Part shown: positions 39,254 to 49,036 of the stretch, piece after piece
Numbering within the stretch: the stretch's first letter is position 1
Layout: each line of letters starts with the position of its first letter
NCBI GenBank assembly: GCA_027063065.1
Contig: JAMOSO010000011.1
Span: 7,121-71,120 of the forward strand
Length of the DNA: 64,000 bases
Origin: Planctomycetota bacterium
GTDB taxonomy: Bacteria; Planctomycetota; JAMOSO01
Reading direction: 5' to 3'
The notes under the pieces: model-generated
The model's input: only the letters and a program-made list of their open reading frames with translations
Told to the model about the DNA's origin: nothing
Database searches by the model: none
Program-made: the position numbers and the translations under genes

Positions 39254-40241
39254 AACTAATATAAGAGTATTAAGTATTTTTATAATACATTTTTTAACAG
39301 GGGTAATTGGATATCATCTAATTGAAGGTTGGGATTTAATCCAATCTTTTTATATGACATCTATTACAATTTCTACAGTAGGTTATCAAGAGGCTTTGCC
39401 TTTAAGTCCAGCTGGTAAAATTTTTACATCAATTTATATAATCATTGGAATTGTTATTATGGCTGCCATTATTGCGGTGATTACATCAGTAATTATCGAG
39501 GGAGTATTTCATAATAAAATCAGAAGGAGAAAAATGATTAAAGAAATAAAAAAATTACGCAACCATTATATTATTGTCGGTTCTGGGCGTGTGGGCTTAG
39601 AAGTAATCAAACAAATGAATGCTGCCAAACAGAAATTTGTGGTCATAGAAAAAGATGATCAAAAAATAGATAATTTAAAAGAACCTCATCATATCAAATT
39701 ATACGTAATAGGTGATGCGACCGATGAGAAAGTGTTAATAGATGCAGGTATCGAAAATGCCTTGGGTATTATTTTAGCAATTAGCAACGATGCAGAAAAC
39801 TTATTTAGCATTGTAACAATCAGGGGCATATCCAAAGAAATTAAAATAATATCAAGAGCAACTTCGCAGAGTTCATGCAAAAAATTTATGCATGCAGGAG
39901 CAAACTCTGTTATCAATCCTGGCAAATTAACTGGCATCCGACTTTCTAATATGCTTTTAAAACCAAGCGTAGTAAACCTAATGGATGGCATTACAGATAT
40001 CAACAATGCTAATATGACTATTGAACAAGTTATCATACCTATGCAATCATCCCTTATCAACAAAACTATTATGGACGCGGCTATACCTAAAAAAACAGGA
40101 TTTTTAATTTTAGCCATTACTAGCGCCAATGGAGCATTTTTATTTAATCCTAAACCAGATTTAATTTTAGAAGCTGGCGATACATTGGTATTAGCTGGTG
40201 ATCCTGCTAGATTAAGTCGCCTATATGAGCTAATAAGTTGA
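39246..40241 (+). CDS. Two-TM potassium channel with cytoplasmic RCK (TrkA-N/C) domains
   Basis: A 331-residue MthK-like channel subunit. TM1 (LSIFIIHFLTGVIGYHLI), a pore loop and TM2 (IFTSIYIIIGIVIMAAII) come first. The filter reads T44-V-G-Y-Q48, where canonical channels have TVGYG. The RCK-N domain starts HYIIVGSGRVGLEVI with a Rossmann glycine pattern, and a TrkA-C domain (FLILAITSANGAFLFNP, ending GDTLVLAGDPARL) completes it. It sits between waaA and waaF with overlaps on both sides, so translation is coupled, although no functional link to LPS is obvious. Confidence 0.88.
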   Translation: MRKTNIRVLSIFIIHFLTGVIGYHLIEGWDLIQSFYMTSITISTVGYQEALPLSPAGKIFTSIYIIIGIVIMAAIIAVITSVIIEGVFHNKIRRRKMIKEIKKLRNHYIIVGSGRVGLEVIKQMNAAKQKFVVIEKDDQKIDNLKEPHHIKLYVIGDATDEKVLIDAGIENALGIILAISNDAENLFSIVTIRGISKEIKIISRATSQSSCKKFMHAGANSVINPGKLTGIRLSNMLLKPSVVNLMDGITDINNANMTIEQVIIPMQSSLINKTIMDAAIPKKTGFLILAITSANGAFLFNPKPDLILEAGDTLVLAGDPARLSRLYELIS

Positions 40242-41278
40242 AAACTATAAATTATAAAAAATTAAATCGTATTGTTATTCGCGTTCCAAACTGGATTGGA
40301 GATTGTGTAATGGCCATTGGAGGCTTACGCGCTATACGCAACCTTTGTCCAAATGCCCATATTGCTATTGTCGGCAGACCATGGGTAGCTGGCTTATTTG
40401 AACATCTTGACTGCATAGATGAGATTATCGCATTTGATAAAACCACAACCGATAAATTACCATTTGGATTTTTAAAATTTTGCAAAAAACTAAAAGCAAA
40501 ACAATTTGATGCTGCCTTTTTATTTCAAAATGCCTTTGAAGCTGCACTAATGGTATCTTTGGCAGGCATTAAAATTAAAATAGGCTATAATCGTGACTGT
40601 CGTGGTTTTATGTTAAGCCATCCAATATATGTTAATCGTCAAAAATTATTATCCAAACATGAAGTTTTTTATTATACAAATATAATAAAACAAAGTTTTA
40701 AGCCAACAACAAGCATCGATAGCAATATAAGATTAATAAATACGGATAAACAAAATATTATTGAGCAAACATTTAAAAAATTTAATATACCACAACACAA
40801 AAACATTATAGGCATATCCCCTGGCGCTGCATTTGGACCTGCTAAACGCTGGCCAACTAATAATTTTTCTGAACTAGCCAAGCGTTTGCAAACCGAGTTA
40901 AATGCCACAGTAATTATTACTGGCGCAAAGGCTGATCAAAAGCCTACAGAAAATATGCCTGGTATAAATTTATGTGCTAAAACAAGTTTAAGCGAAGCCA
41001 TATATTTAACTGCGGGATGTGATATTTTTATCTCAAATGATTCAGGGCCAATGCATATTGCTGCCGCTTTAAAAATACCGCAAATTGCCATATTTGGCTC
41101 TACAGATTATATACGCACAGGACCGTTTTCTGACAAAGCCATTATATTAAGAGATGAAGAATTAGATTGTATTCCTTGTCGCAAAAGAACTTGCAAACTT
41201 GGAACCTATGAATGTCTTAGCAAAATAACTGTACAAAATGTATTTAATAATTGTGTAAAATTATTAAATAACAAATAA
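40238..41278 (+). CDS. waaF: Lipopolysaccharide heptosyltransferase family (WaaF-type)
   Basis: A 346-residue GT9-family heptosyltransferase. Motifs are RIVIRVPNWIGDCVMAIGGL at the N-terminus, ISPGAAFGPAKRWP in the middle and FISNDSGPMHIAAALKIP for donor binding. A C-terminal CIPCRKRTCKLG is typical of heptosyltransferase II. The start is TTG overlapping the previous stop by TTGA. Assignment as WaaF rather than another GT9 member is from motif similarity only. Confidence 0.88.
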   Translation: MKTINYKKLNRIVIRVPNWIGDCVMAIGGLRAIRNLCPNAHIAIVGRPWVAGLFEHLDCIDEIIAFDKTTTDKLPFGFLKFCKKLKAKQFDAAFLFQNAFEAALMVSLAGIKIKIGYNRDCRGFMLSHPIYVNRQKLLSKHEVFYYTNIIKQSFKPTTSIDSNIRLINTDKQNIIEQTFKKFNIPQHKNIIGISPGAAFGPAKRWPTNNFSELAKRLQTELNATVIITGAKADQKPTENMPGINLCAKTSLSEAIYLTAGCDIFISNDSGPMHIAAALKIPQIAIFGSTDYIRTGPFSDKAIILRDEELDCIPCRKRTCKLGTYECLSKITVQNVFNNCVKLLNNK

Positions 41279-41298
41279 ATTTAATATAAAACTATCCA

Positions 41299-42768
41299 TT
41301 ATAATAAATCGTATTTTTTCATTTTTTTCCAAATAGTCATACGACTTAAACCAAGGGCTTCTGCAGCTTTAGTGCGGTTCCACCTTGTTTTTTCTAAGGT
41401 GTCTATTAAAATTTTTTTATCTGTCTCTGGATTTTTTAACTGTTGTGCAACTTGCCATAAAGATTGCACATCACTTTTTGATACATCTACAGCAACATCA
41501 CATAATGAGCCTTCATAAGTATCATCAAATGTATTGCTAAATCTTTCGTTAATATCACTCATACCCATTCTTAATTCATGCGGTAAATGCTCTTCTTCTA
41601 TAGTAGTACCATTGCATATAACAAAAGCATATTCAATAGCATTTTCTAATTCTCTAATATTTCCCGGCCAAGAATGCTGCGTTAAAATTGCCATTGCTTC
41701 CGTTGAAATAGAAGTAATATCCTTTTGCATTTTTCGTGAAAATTCCACCAAAAAATGATGCACCAACAACGGTATATCATCTCGCCTAGCTGATAATGAA
41801 GGTAATTTAATAGGGAAAACTCTTAACCTATAATATAAATCTTCACGAAATTTTTTATGAATTACTGCAGTAGTTAAATTTACATTTGTAGCGCTCACAA
41901 TACGCACATCAGCATGTCTAGTAATTGACTCACCAACCCTTTCAAAAGTTTTTTCTTGCAAAAATCTTAGTAACTTAACTTGTATAGGCGGTGCTAAATC
42001 ACCTATTTCATCCAAAAATACAGTTCCGCCCTCGGCAGCTTCAAAACGACCAACCTTATCTTGATATGCTCCCGTAAAAGAGCCTTTAACATGACCAAAT
42101 AATTCACTCTCTAAAAGTGCCTCTGGTATAGCAGAACAATTAATTTTAATAAATGGTTTGTCTTTTCTTTTAGAAAAATGATGTATAGCATCCGCGACTA
42201 ATTCTTTTCCTGTGCCACTTTGACCCAAAACTAACACGGCAGCATCTGTAGTGGCTGCTTGACGTATTTGCTCATAAACTTGCTCCATCAAAGGATGTTT
42301 ACCTATCATCTTATGAACTTTACGTTGGTCGCCAACCCGCTCAATTTGCTTTTCCAAACCTCTTTGTTTGCGCTGGGCTTGCCTTAATGAACTAATATCT
42401 TCTAATATTTCACCTAAAAAAAAGGCTCTTGTATTGTGATCAACCAATGATAATTGTCTAGCAATAATCGGCACTAAACGCCCATCTAAACTACGTATTA
42501 CCTTTTCCTCTGGTAGCGGTATCACATCTTGCCCCATAGGACCTGCAATACCATCTTTAAAATCATTTAAAATATATTTAGTATGTAATTTATCATTTAG
42601 TTCTTCACATGATTTATTAAGAATACTGCTTGCCTTAACACCTGTGATTATTTCACAAGCACGATTCCAATAACATATATAACCATCAGAATTAAGTAAA
42701 TAAATACCTTCATATACCTTATCTAATGTCTGCAACAAAATAGAATGTGTTAAATTTTGCATTAACAT
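41299..42768 (-). CDS. PAS-domain sigma-54-dependent transcriptional activator
   Basis: A 489-residue enhancer-binding protein. The N-terminal PAS domain (about 10-125) has YLLNSDGYICYWNRACEIITG. The AAA+ core has GQSGTGKE, ESELFGHVKGSFTGA (near 228-233), GGTVFLDEIGD and FREDLYYRLRVFPI. The C-terminal Fis-type helix-turn-helix is NRTKAAEALGLSRMTIWKKMKKY. The sigma-54 contact loop is GSFTGA instead of GAFTGA. It lies 60 bp downstream of the SulP gene on the same strand. Signal and targets are unknown. A second ATG at 42762 is an equally possible start. Confidence 0.88.
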   Translation of the reverse strand: MLMQNLTHSILLQTLDKVYEGIYLLNSDGYICYWNRACEIITGVKASSILNKSCEELNDKLHTKYILNDFKDGIAGPMGQDVIPLPEEKVIRSLDGRLVPIIARQLSLVDHNTRAFFLGEILEDISSLRQAQRKQRGLEKQIERVGDQRKVHKMIGKHPLMEQVYEQIRQAATTDAAVLVLGQSGTGKELVADAIHHFSKRKDKPFIKINCSAIPEALLESELFGHVKGSFTGAYQDKVGRFEAAEGGTVFLDEIGDLAPPIQVKLLRFLQEKTFERVGESITRHADVRIVSATNVNLTTAVIHKKFREDLYYRLRVFPIKLPSLSARRDDIPLLVHHFLVEFSRKMQKDITSISTEAMAILTQHSWPGNIRELENAIEYAFVICNGTTIEEEHLPHELRMGMSDINERFSNTFDDTYEGSLCDVAVDVSKSDVQSLWQVAQQLKNPETDKKILIDTLEKTRWNRTKAAEALGLSRMTIWKKMKKYDLL

Positions 42769-42828
42769 ATTGTAAAATTTATTTACATTTATTGCTATAA
42801 AAATATAACAATAAATGTAAATCTATGC

Positions 42829-44406
42829 TTAAGCTAACTTATCTAATGCTAAATGGTAATCAGGATCTTCTAAAACGTTAACTTCAACCAAATCACCCAT
42901 CTGTTTTAATAAGGCGCTACACTCTACTGATAAATGCCTTAAATGTATATTTTTACCAACACTTCGATATCTCTCTGCCAAAGCATGTATTGCTTCCACA
43001 GCAGAATGATCACAAACACGTGAATTTAAAAAGTCAATAATCACATTATCTGGATCATTGATAGGATCAAAAGCTTCTCTAAAACTAGTTGTTGAAGCAA
43101 AAAATAAAGCACCATTTACATCATATCTGCGATGTCGTTTATCCTCTTCCACTACTGTTATAACTATTTCCTTGGCATGTTGCCATGCAAACAATAATGC
43201 AGTTGCAATAATTCCAACACCAACAGCGATAGCCAAATCTGTAAAAACGGTAACCACAGTCACTAAGACCATAACAAAAACATCTGATTTTGGTGCTTTT
43301 CTAATAATTTGAAATGTAGCCCATTCAAACGTACCTATAACAACCATAAACATTACACCAACCAATGCTGCTAATGGTATTTTTTCAATAAGTGGGGCTG
43401 CCACCAAAATAATAGCAATAAGTGCGACTGCTGCAGTAATACCAGAAAGTCGCCCACGGCCACCTGCACGCACGTTAATCATTGATTGACCTATCATAGC
43501 ACAACCTCCCATAGCCCCAAAAAAACCGCAGGTAATATTAGCTGCACCTTGAGCCATACATTCTTTATTACTGCGACCCCTTGTACCAGTCAATTCATCT
43601 ACTAATGTTAAAGTCATCAATGATTCTATCAAACCAATGCAAGCCAAAATAACTGAATAAGGTAATATTATTTTAAAATTATCCCACGTGAGAGCCACAT
43701 TTGGAATATGAAAAGATGGCAAACTACCTTTTAAAGTTATGGCAGAATCTGGAACGCTTGTAGAAGTCATATCACGCAGTTGATTCCAAACCGTTCGCAC
43801 ATCTTCTCCAAATGGTAAAAATTGCGATAATAATGTAATGCCCACAATAGCTGCTAAAGACGCTGGCACAGCCTTGGTTAATTTTGGTAAAAATTGAATT
43901 ATACACATAGTAAACAAAACCATAATTAACATAACTATTAAATTTGAGCCACTTAGCCACTCCATAGCCCCAGTTGCCATATTTAAAGTTTTAAATTGCC
44001 CCAATTGTGCCATAAATATAATAATTGCCAAGCCATTCACAAAGCCAAGCATAACTGGATGCGGGATTAATCTAACAAACTTACCAATACGCAATAAGCC
44101 CAAAGTTATTTGAATAATACCCATCAGCACCACAGTGGCAAATAGATACTCTATACCATGAGTTGCAACCAAGCTTGTCATTACCACTGCCAATGCACCA
44201 GTTGCACCAGAAATCATACCAGGACGTCCACCAAAAATCGAAGTTATCAAGCCAACAATAGCAGCAGCATATAATCCAACTAAAGGCGTTACTCCTGCTA
44301 CAAATGAAAATGCCACTGCTTCTGGCACAAGAGCCAACGCAACAGTTAAGCCCGATAAAATATCATCCTTAATATTACCACGCTTTTTTTTAGATAGAAA
44401 AAACAT
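42829..44406 (-). CDS. SulP-family anion transporter with STAS domain
   Basis: A 525-residue membrane transporter. About ten or more hydrophobic helices are followed by a cytoplasmic STAS domain (about 415-515, with [19 protein letters not shown]). [24 protein letters not shown] at the N-terminus is the classic SulP signature, and [23 protein letters not shown] is a second one. Members carry sulfate, bicarbonate or dicarboxylates; the substrate cannot be read here. It may be cotranscribed with the sigma-54 activator downstream. Confidence 0.92.
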   Translation of the reverse strand: MFFLSKKKRGNIKDDILSGLTVALALVPEAVAFSFVAGVTPLVGLYAAAIVGLITSIFGGRPGMISGATGALAVVMTSLVATHGIEYLFATVVLMGIIQITLGLLRIGKFVRLIPHPVMLGFVNGLAIIIFMAQLGQFKTLNMATGAMEWLSGSNLIVMLIMVLFTMCIIQFLPKLTKAVPASLAAIVGITLLSQFLPFGEDVRTVWNQLRDMTSTSVPDSAITLKGSLPSFHIPNVALTWDNFKIILPYSVILACIGLIESLMTLTLVDELTGTRGRSNKECMAQGAANITCGFFGAMGGCAMIGQSMINVRAGGRGRLSGITAAVALIAIILVAAPLIEKIPLAALVGVMFMVVIGTFEWATFQIIRKAPKSDVFVMVLVTVVTVFTDLAIAVGVGIIATALLFAWQHAKEIVITVVEEDKRHRRYDVNGALFFASTTSFREAFDPINDPDNVIIDFLNSRVCDHSAVEAIHALAERYRSVGKNIHLRHLSVECSALLKQMGDLVEVNVLEDPDYHLALDKLA

Positions 44407-44517
44407 ATATATCCTTTAAAATTTTAAAATCTGCAAAGAATATAGATAGTTTGTATATAGTCAATATTAACCCTGCTAATTGCAGTATATTAATAAATCC
44501 CAATCTACAATCTGTAT

Positions 44518-45228
44518 TTACTTGCCACCAGACCAAAAGGCCTTAACTTTTGGATCACTTGAACTATAACCATCAACCATTACTTCATCGTATGTATGCA
44601 AAGCAACATGTCCATCTACAAATACCAAATTGCTACCATTTTTATGTCGTAACGATATATTATTAGTACCACGTGGTATTGGAAATCTAACCAAAAAATA
44701 ACTTTGTAAAGTATTTTGCTTAGCGCTATCCGCCCACATTAAAAGTTGTGCAGGATTTTGTACTGAACTGCTCCTTGTGGGACCACCTCCTGATGCAGTA
44801 CATAAATAATCATAATTATATCCATATGATATTTGCACTTTGGCTACAGGAACCCCACCTTCATAAACTCTTCTAGTTTCGGTATCTTCCTTTTTTTGCG
44901 AAGAACAATAAAAAACATTATAGATAGGCGGATTATATGATTTTTCAATACCGACATATTCTAATTCATTTTTTGTCCAATACATATCTTCAATAAGATA
45001 ACCTCTATAATCTAATGAATAATTAATATTAGCTAAACCAAGTTGTTTTAAATTATTAGAGCAAGATACTTGTTTGGCTTTGGATTTGGCCTCGGACAAT
45101 GCCGGCAAAAGCATTGATGCTAGAATAGATATAATAGCTATCACTACTAATAATTCTATCAAGGTGAAGTATTTATTTATATTTTTAAATTTGTTTATTT
45201 TTAATGTTAAAGTATTTAAACATTTCAT
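44518..45228 (-). CDS. Prepilin-like protein with H-X9-DG motif
   Basis: A 236-residue protein of the type II pseudopilin-like class abundant in Lentisphaerae, Planctomycetes and Verrucomicrobia. A basic leader is followed by [28 protein letters not shown] with Glu at position 5 of the mature helix, then [18 protein letters not shown]. Near the C-terminus [15 protein letters not shown] is the H-X9-DG-type motif. The residue before the phenylalanine is tyrosine, not the glycine usual for prepilin peptidase. ATG at 45228 has AAAGGA upstream; a TTG two codons earlier is less likely. No secretion genes adjoin it. Its function in these phyla is not established. Confidence 0.85.
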   Translation of the reverse strand: MKCLNTLTLKINKFKNINKYFTLIELLVVIAIISILASMLLPALSEAKSKAKQVSCSNNLKQLGLANINYSLDYRGYLIEDMYWTKNELEYVGIEKSYNPPIYNVFYCSSQKKEDTETRRVYEGGVPVAKVQISYGYNYDYLCTASGGGPTRSSSVQNPAQLLMWADSAKQNTLQSYFLVRFPIPRGTNNISLRHKNGSNLVFVDGHVALHTYDEVMVDGYSSSDPKVKAFWSGGK

Positions 45229-45516
45229 ATACAATCCTTTATTTAAAAATACACCTTATTGCTACAAGCAATACCCATTTGAATATAGTTAAATTTCAAA
45301 CTATCTACTTCGTATAATTTAACCTCAACATTTGTTTAATAAATATCATTTTCAACTATTTGTTTATCGTTTTTAATGAAATTGTGTTAAATAAAAAAGA
45401 AAATACAAAAAATAGACTCTACAACACTCTATATTTTATAAATTATGGCAATGTAAATTAAAGCTCTACTAGCCTGTGCCAACTAATATGATTTTATTTG
45501 TGTTAAAAATCGAATA
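45229..45516. other. Intergenic stretch without a supported gene
   Basis: This 288-bp AT-rich gap separates the pseudopilin gene from the end of the ABC exporter operon. It holds a 7-bp hairpin with a 3-base loop (45257-45273) in the leader of the pseudopilin gene. I see no convincing promoter pair, terminator or RNA gene. Confidence 0.5.
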
Positions 45517-46791
45517 TTAAAAATGACTTAAGTCTATATCAAAAGATGGCAATTGGGTTTCATCTACGCGATATATATTTGCCTCACCATGACGTCTTGC
45601 CCAATAACCTTGTGATTTTGCTTTCCAAAAATCAACCTGTAGAGATGCCTCTTTAGTCTTTAATACAATAGTATTATAGTGTTTGGGAATATTTAAATTT
45701 TTTGGATATAAATAACTTTTTATTTGTAAATTTAACACCTTATTAATAAATAAAACCGCATTTTTAAATGACACTTTTTTATTATTAATAAAAATATTCT
45801 TATTTTGTTTTACTAAATTAATATTTTTATTTTGCCAATTAATTTTTAAACTCACAAAATTTGTTGCAGGCAAAACAAAAATATAAGGCGATCTAAACTC
45901 GTTTGCCAATGCTCCTACGTCATTAATCAATAACAAATCTAGCTCTACCACTGTTTTACTGCCAGGTATCATGGCGTATAATTTTGCAGACAACTTATCA
46001 AAAACAATAAATGCCGTCTCTGTTTGTAAATTTTTACTTTTTAGTGTAACTATATAATCAGCATTTTCAGCAGTAAATAATGTATACAAATCTGCCACAC
46101 CGCCCTTTATAAACTTAATAGCCCTAGCGCCTGCAATTGCGCTTAATGCAGTACCTAATCTCTTACCGTCAATCCAGTCTTCAACTGGTTTGCGTATTTT
46201 CCAAATACCATTTTTTTGATTGATTAAAATATTAGCATGCTTACTTTTTATATTGATTTCGCTAATATCTTGTGCGTCTATAGTAAATATTTGACGACGC
46301 TTTAATAAATCAATATCTGTTAATAAGATATCAGCCAAATTACCTTCTACCACATAAACTACGTCATCATTATTTAACGTAATATATGAATTATGATCTA
46401 ATAAAGTTTCGCCAAATACATTAACTTTGATGGTTTTATTAGTGGTTGAAAGCTCAAAGCTTCCACGTCTACTGCCGATATTGGGTATTTCTTCAGATGG
46501 TACAGAGCGCAATGCTTTTAAAGCAAACAATCTACCACCCAACTGACGCATCTGTTTTTGATCCAATAAAATATCAGATTTATCCAAGCTCCAATGCTTA
46601 TCAAAATATTTAAATATCAAAGCATCTGACTTAACAGGTTTTATGGCCATACCAGTAATAATATTAGGATTTAAAGATATTAACTGTTTAGAAGATTGAA
46701 TGACTAAACTATCCTTATGATGCTGTAAACCATATATTAAAATATTAACAATAGCGAATACACTTATAATAATAAAACGCCTGATGCTCAT
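45517..46791 (-). CDS. DUF4340 protein of an ABC-2 exporter operon
   Basis: A 424-residue protein with one N-terminal membrane segment (FIIISVFAIVNILIYGL) and a long extracytoplasmic part. The DUF4340 character is seen in FDKHWSLDKSDILLDQKQMRQLGGRLFALKALR and in the repeated pattern of strand pairs ending WKIRKPVEDWIDGKRLGTALSAIAGARA. Such proteins are regularly the last gene after a GldG-type gene. Its ATG overlaps the upstream stop as TAATG. Role unknown, probably an envelope component of the exporter. Confidence 0.78.
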   Translation of the reverse strand: MSIRRFIIISVFAIVNILIYGLQHHKDSLVIQSSKQLISLNPNIITGMAIKPVKSDALIFKYFDKHWSLDKSDILLDQKQMRQLGGRLFALKALRSVPSEEIPNIGSRRGSFELSTTNKTIKVNVFGETLLDHNSYITLNNDDVVYVVEGNLADILLTDIDLLKRRQIFTIDAQDISEINIKSKHANILINQKNGIWKIRKPVEDWIDGKRLGTALSAIAGARAIKFIKGGVADLYTLFTAENADYIVTLKSKNLQTETAFIVFDKLSAKLYAMIPGSKTVVELDLLLINDVGALANEFRSPYIFVLPATNFVSLKINWQNKNINLVKQNKNIFINNKKVSFKNAVLFINKVLNLQIKSYLYPKNLNIPKHYNTIVLKTKEASLQVDFWKAKSQGYWARRHGEANIYRVDETQLPSFDIDLSHF

Positions 46792-48281
46792 TATCTAAAT
46801 CTCTTTGAACGATGAAAATACCATACTATTAAACCTATAAGTGCAATTAATAATGGCATTATTAACATAACTAAAATAAAAATAACTTTAAGCTGAGAGC
46901 GTGATAAATTTAATCTGACGTTTTCTGGCCTTCTTGGTCCTATGCCTGAAACTTCTTCACGACCCGTTAAATAATTAACAGTATTCATTAAGAAATCATA
47001 ATTACTTGAATGTTCAAATCCAATTGCATTGCGATTACTCGCCAGTACTGAAGAACCTATGATAAAAACCCTTGCTATTGTAGCTTTACCTTTTGCATCT
47101 TTAAATAAACGGCTAAACGATACTGCCAAATTACATGGACCTTGGACATCTTTTGCGTCTTTTGAAATACTTGTTAATTTTGACAAATCTTGCTCGCCCC
47201 ACGAATCCTGCGAACTGCGAACCAATGGAGTCCAATCCATATCTTTTTGAACCTTACCTGCAGTTTTGTCAGTAGGTAAATCTATACTTCTAGCATTAGA
47301 AAAAATCAAAGGAGTATTGCCCATACGCTTTACTACAGAATGCAATCCAAATACTTTAGCACTTAATGTTCCCGCACCAAAACCTGCTAAATTTTGAGTA
47401 GAATCAATAACTAAATCATTATTAATTGTTACACCCCATTTTTTAAAATAATTTTTCAAATTAATATTAGCACTTTGATATGGACGTATTTCAATGGGAG
47501 CATCCATTAACAACAACAAGCGTCCCCCTCTTTTTAAATACATATCAAGTAATTTTATTTCATGTGGTTTAAAAATACTGCGTGGTCTATTAATAATTAA
47601 CAAATTACAATCTTCTGGAATTTTAGGGGCATTAAGTGTAGCAATTGTTTTTATGCCAATATTGGCACGCAAAATAGCTTGTGCAAATTTAGAACAACCA
47701 TCCACACCTGTATTGCTTAACGACCTTTCATCATGCCCAATAACCGCATAAGCAAATTTAGGTGTATCTTCTGACACAGACATTATACCAGAGGTTATTA
47801 CCTCTTCTCCCCTAAAGCCTATTACTTTGGCTGGATTTTTATCTAATGGTGAACGCTTGCTCCATTCGTACAACCCTGTAGATTTAACAAATCTTTGATG
47901 TTGGCCACACTCAAATACAATGATATTATTCTCTTTTATTTTAAGTCTATCCAAAATAGCTTTTGTACCTGCTGGATCACGATCTTGATCCATATAAATA
48001 ACATCAACTGCATCTGAAACATTATATCGTTGCAACAATATTTTAGTATCAGCATATGCAGCATTTAGCCTATCGAGCAAAACATATATTTTAACTTTTA
48101 AACCCTTATGCTTAACAGCTTTTAAAACATCTTTAGTCTTGGGTGAAAGGCTAAAATAACTATCGCTTGTAAAATCAAATCGCCAGTTATGATAAGCCGC
48201 ATTACAATTAATTAAAACCAAACTAAGTAAGGCCAAAACAATAGCTAACCACAACAAAATATTATATCGCTTTGATATCAT
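46791..48281 (-). CDS. GldG-like ABC transporter auxiliary protein
   Basis: A 496-residue protein with membrane segments at both ends (LLWLAIVLALLSLVLI and LKVIFILVMLIMPLLIALIGLIVWYF) and a large extracytoplasmic domain between them. The text FDFTSDSYFSLSPKTKDVLKAV is typical of the GldG/ABC_transp_aux family. Together with the ATPase and permease it forms the GldAFG-like set, required for gliding in Bacteroidetes but widespread in non-gliders. I chose ATG at 48281, just after the permease stop; a GTG at 48296 is possible. Cargo unknown. Confidence 0.82.
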   Translation of the reverse strand: MISKRYNILLWLAIVLALLSLVLINCNAAYHNWRFDFTSDSYFSLSPKTKDVLKAVKHKGLKVKIYVLLDRLNAAYADTKILLQRYNVSDAVDVIYMDQDRDPAGTKAILDRLKIKENNIIVFECGQHQRFVKSTGLYEWSKRSPLDKNPAKVIGFRGEEVITSGIMSVSEDTPKFAYAVIGHDERSLSNTGVDGCSKFAQAILRANIGIKTIATLNAPKIPEDCNLLIINRPRSIFKPHEIKLLDMYLKRGGRLLLLMDAPIEIRPYQSANINLKNYFKKWGVTINNDLVIDSTQNLAGFGAGTLSAKVFGLHSVVKRMGNTPLIFSNARSIDLPTDKTAGKVQKDMDWTPLVRSSQDSWGEQDLSKLTSISKDAKDVQGPCNLAVSFSRLFKDAKGKATIARVFIIGSSVLASNRNAIGFEHSSNYDFLMNTVNYLTGREEVSGIGPRRPENVRLNLSRSQLKVIFILVMLIMPLLIALIGLIVWYFHRSKRFR

Positions 48282-48286
48282 TGTTT

Positions 48287-49036
48287 TTATTTCCACCGTT
48301 TAGCCTCAGCTCGTTGTAAGGCTGCCCATAAAAACAACATTGCAACACTAGCATAATAGATAAGTGCATTAACGTCCAAAATACCTTGAGAAAAATTTTC
48401 TAATTGGCTCCAAATGTTAATATAAATTGCTACTTCACGCATAGTGCCAGAAGCCATTGTATATTCACCCATTCCAGCACCAAATATACCAAATAAAACC
48501 ATAATAGTAGTAATTGCAGCTATCACCTGATTGCGTGTCCAAACAGAAAAAAACACTCCAATTGCTGTAAACATACACCCTAATGTCAATAAACCTATAT
48601 ATCCTGTCACAATTGGTCCAATATCAATGTGCGTATAATTACTTAAAATAATGGGATATAATAATGTAGGAATCCACAAAATTATATAAATCAAACTAGC
48701 CGATATATATTTTGCCAATACTATGGTTTTTTCTGAAATAGACACTGTTGTCAATAGTTCAATGGTACCTGTAGATATTTCTTCACTAAAAGTTCGCATA
48801 GTAATAATTGGCACTACAAACATTATGTAGTATAATACAAATTCATTACCGCCTAAAAAAGATTTCATCACAGCACCATGTGGAGCATCTGGTTGCTGTA
48901 ATGCAGATATAATCACCGAAAATATCAAGCCATTCATCAATAAAAATGCAATACTGATAATGTAAAACATAGGGCTTAAAAAATAACTGCGCAACTCACG
49001 CAATATCATTGCATTTAATTGTTGTAAAGCTCTCAT
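48287..49036 (-). CDS. ABC-2 type permease (GldF-like)
   Basis: A 249-residue membrane protein with about six helices. RELRSYFLSPMFYIISIAFLLMNG at the N-terminus and MRTFSEEISTGTIELLTTVSISE are characteristic of GldF/NatB-type ABC-2 permeases. It overlaps the upstream ATPase gene by ATGA. With the GldG-like and DUF4340 genes it makes a four-gene operon. Confidence 0.88.
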   Translation of the reverse strand: MRALQQLNAMILRELRSYFLSPMFYIISIAFLLMNGLIFSVIISALQQPDAPHGAVMKSFLGGNEFVLYYIMFVVPIITMRTFSEEISTGTIELLTTVSISEKTIVLAKYISASLIYIILWIPTLLYPIILSNYTHIDIGPIVTGYIGLLTLGCMFTAIGVFFSVWTRNQVIAAITTIMVLFGIFGAGMGEYTMASGTMREVAIYINIWSQLENFSQGILDVNALIYYASVAMLFLWAALQRAEAKRWK

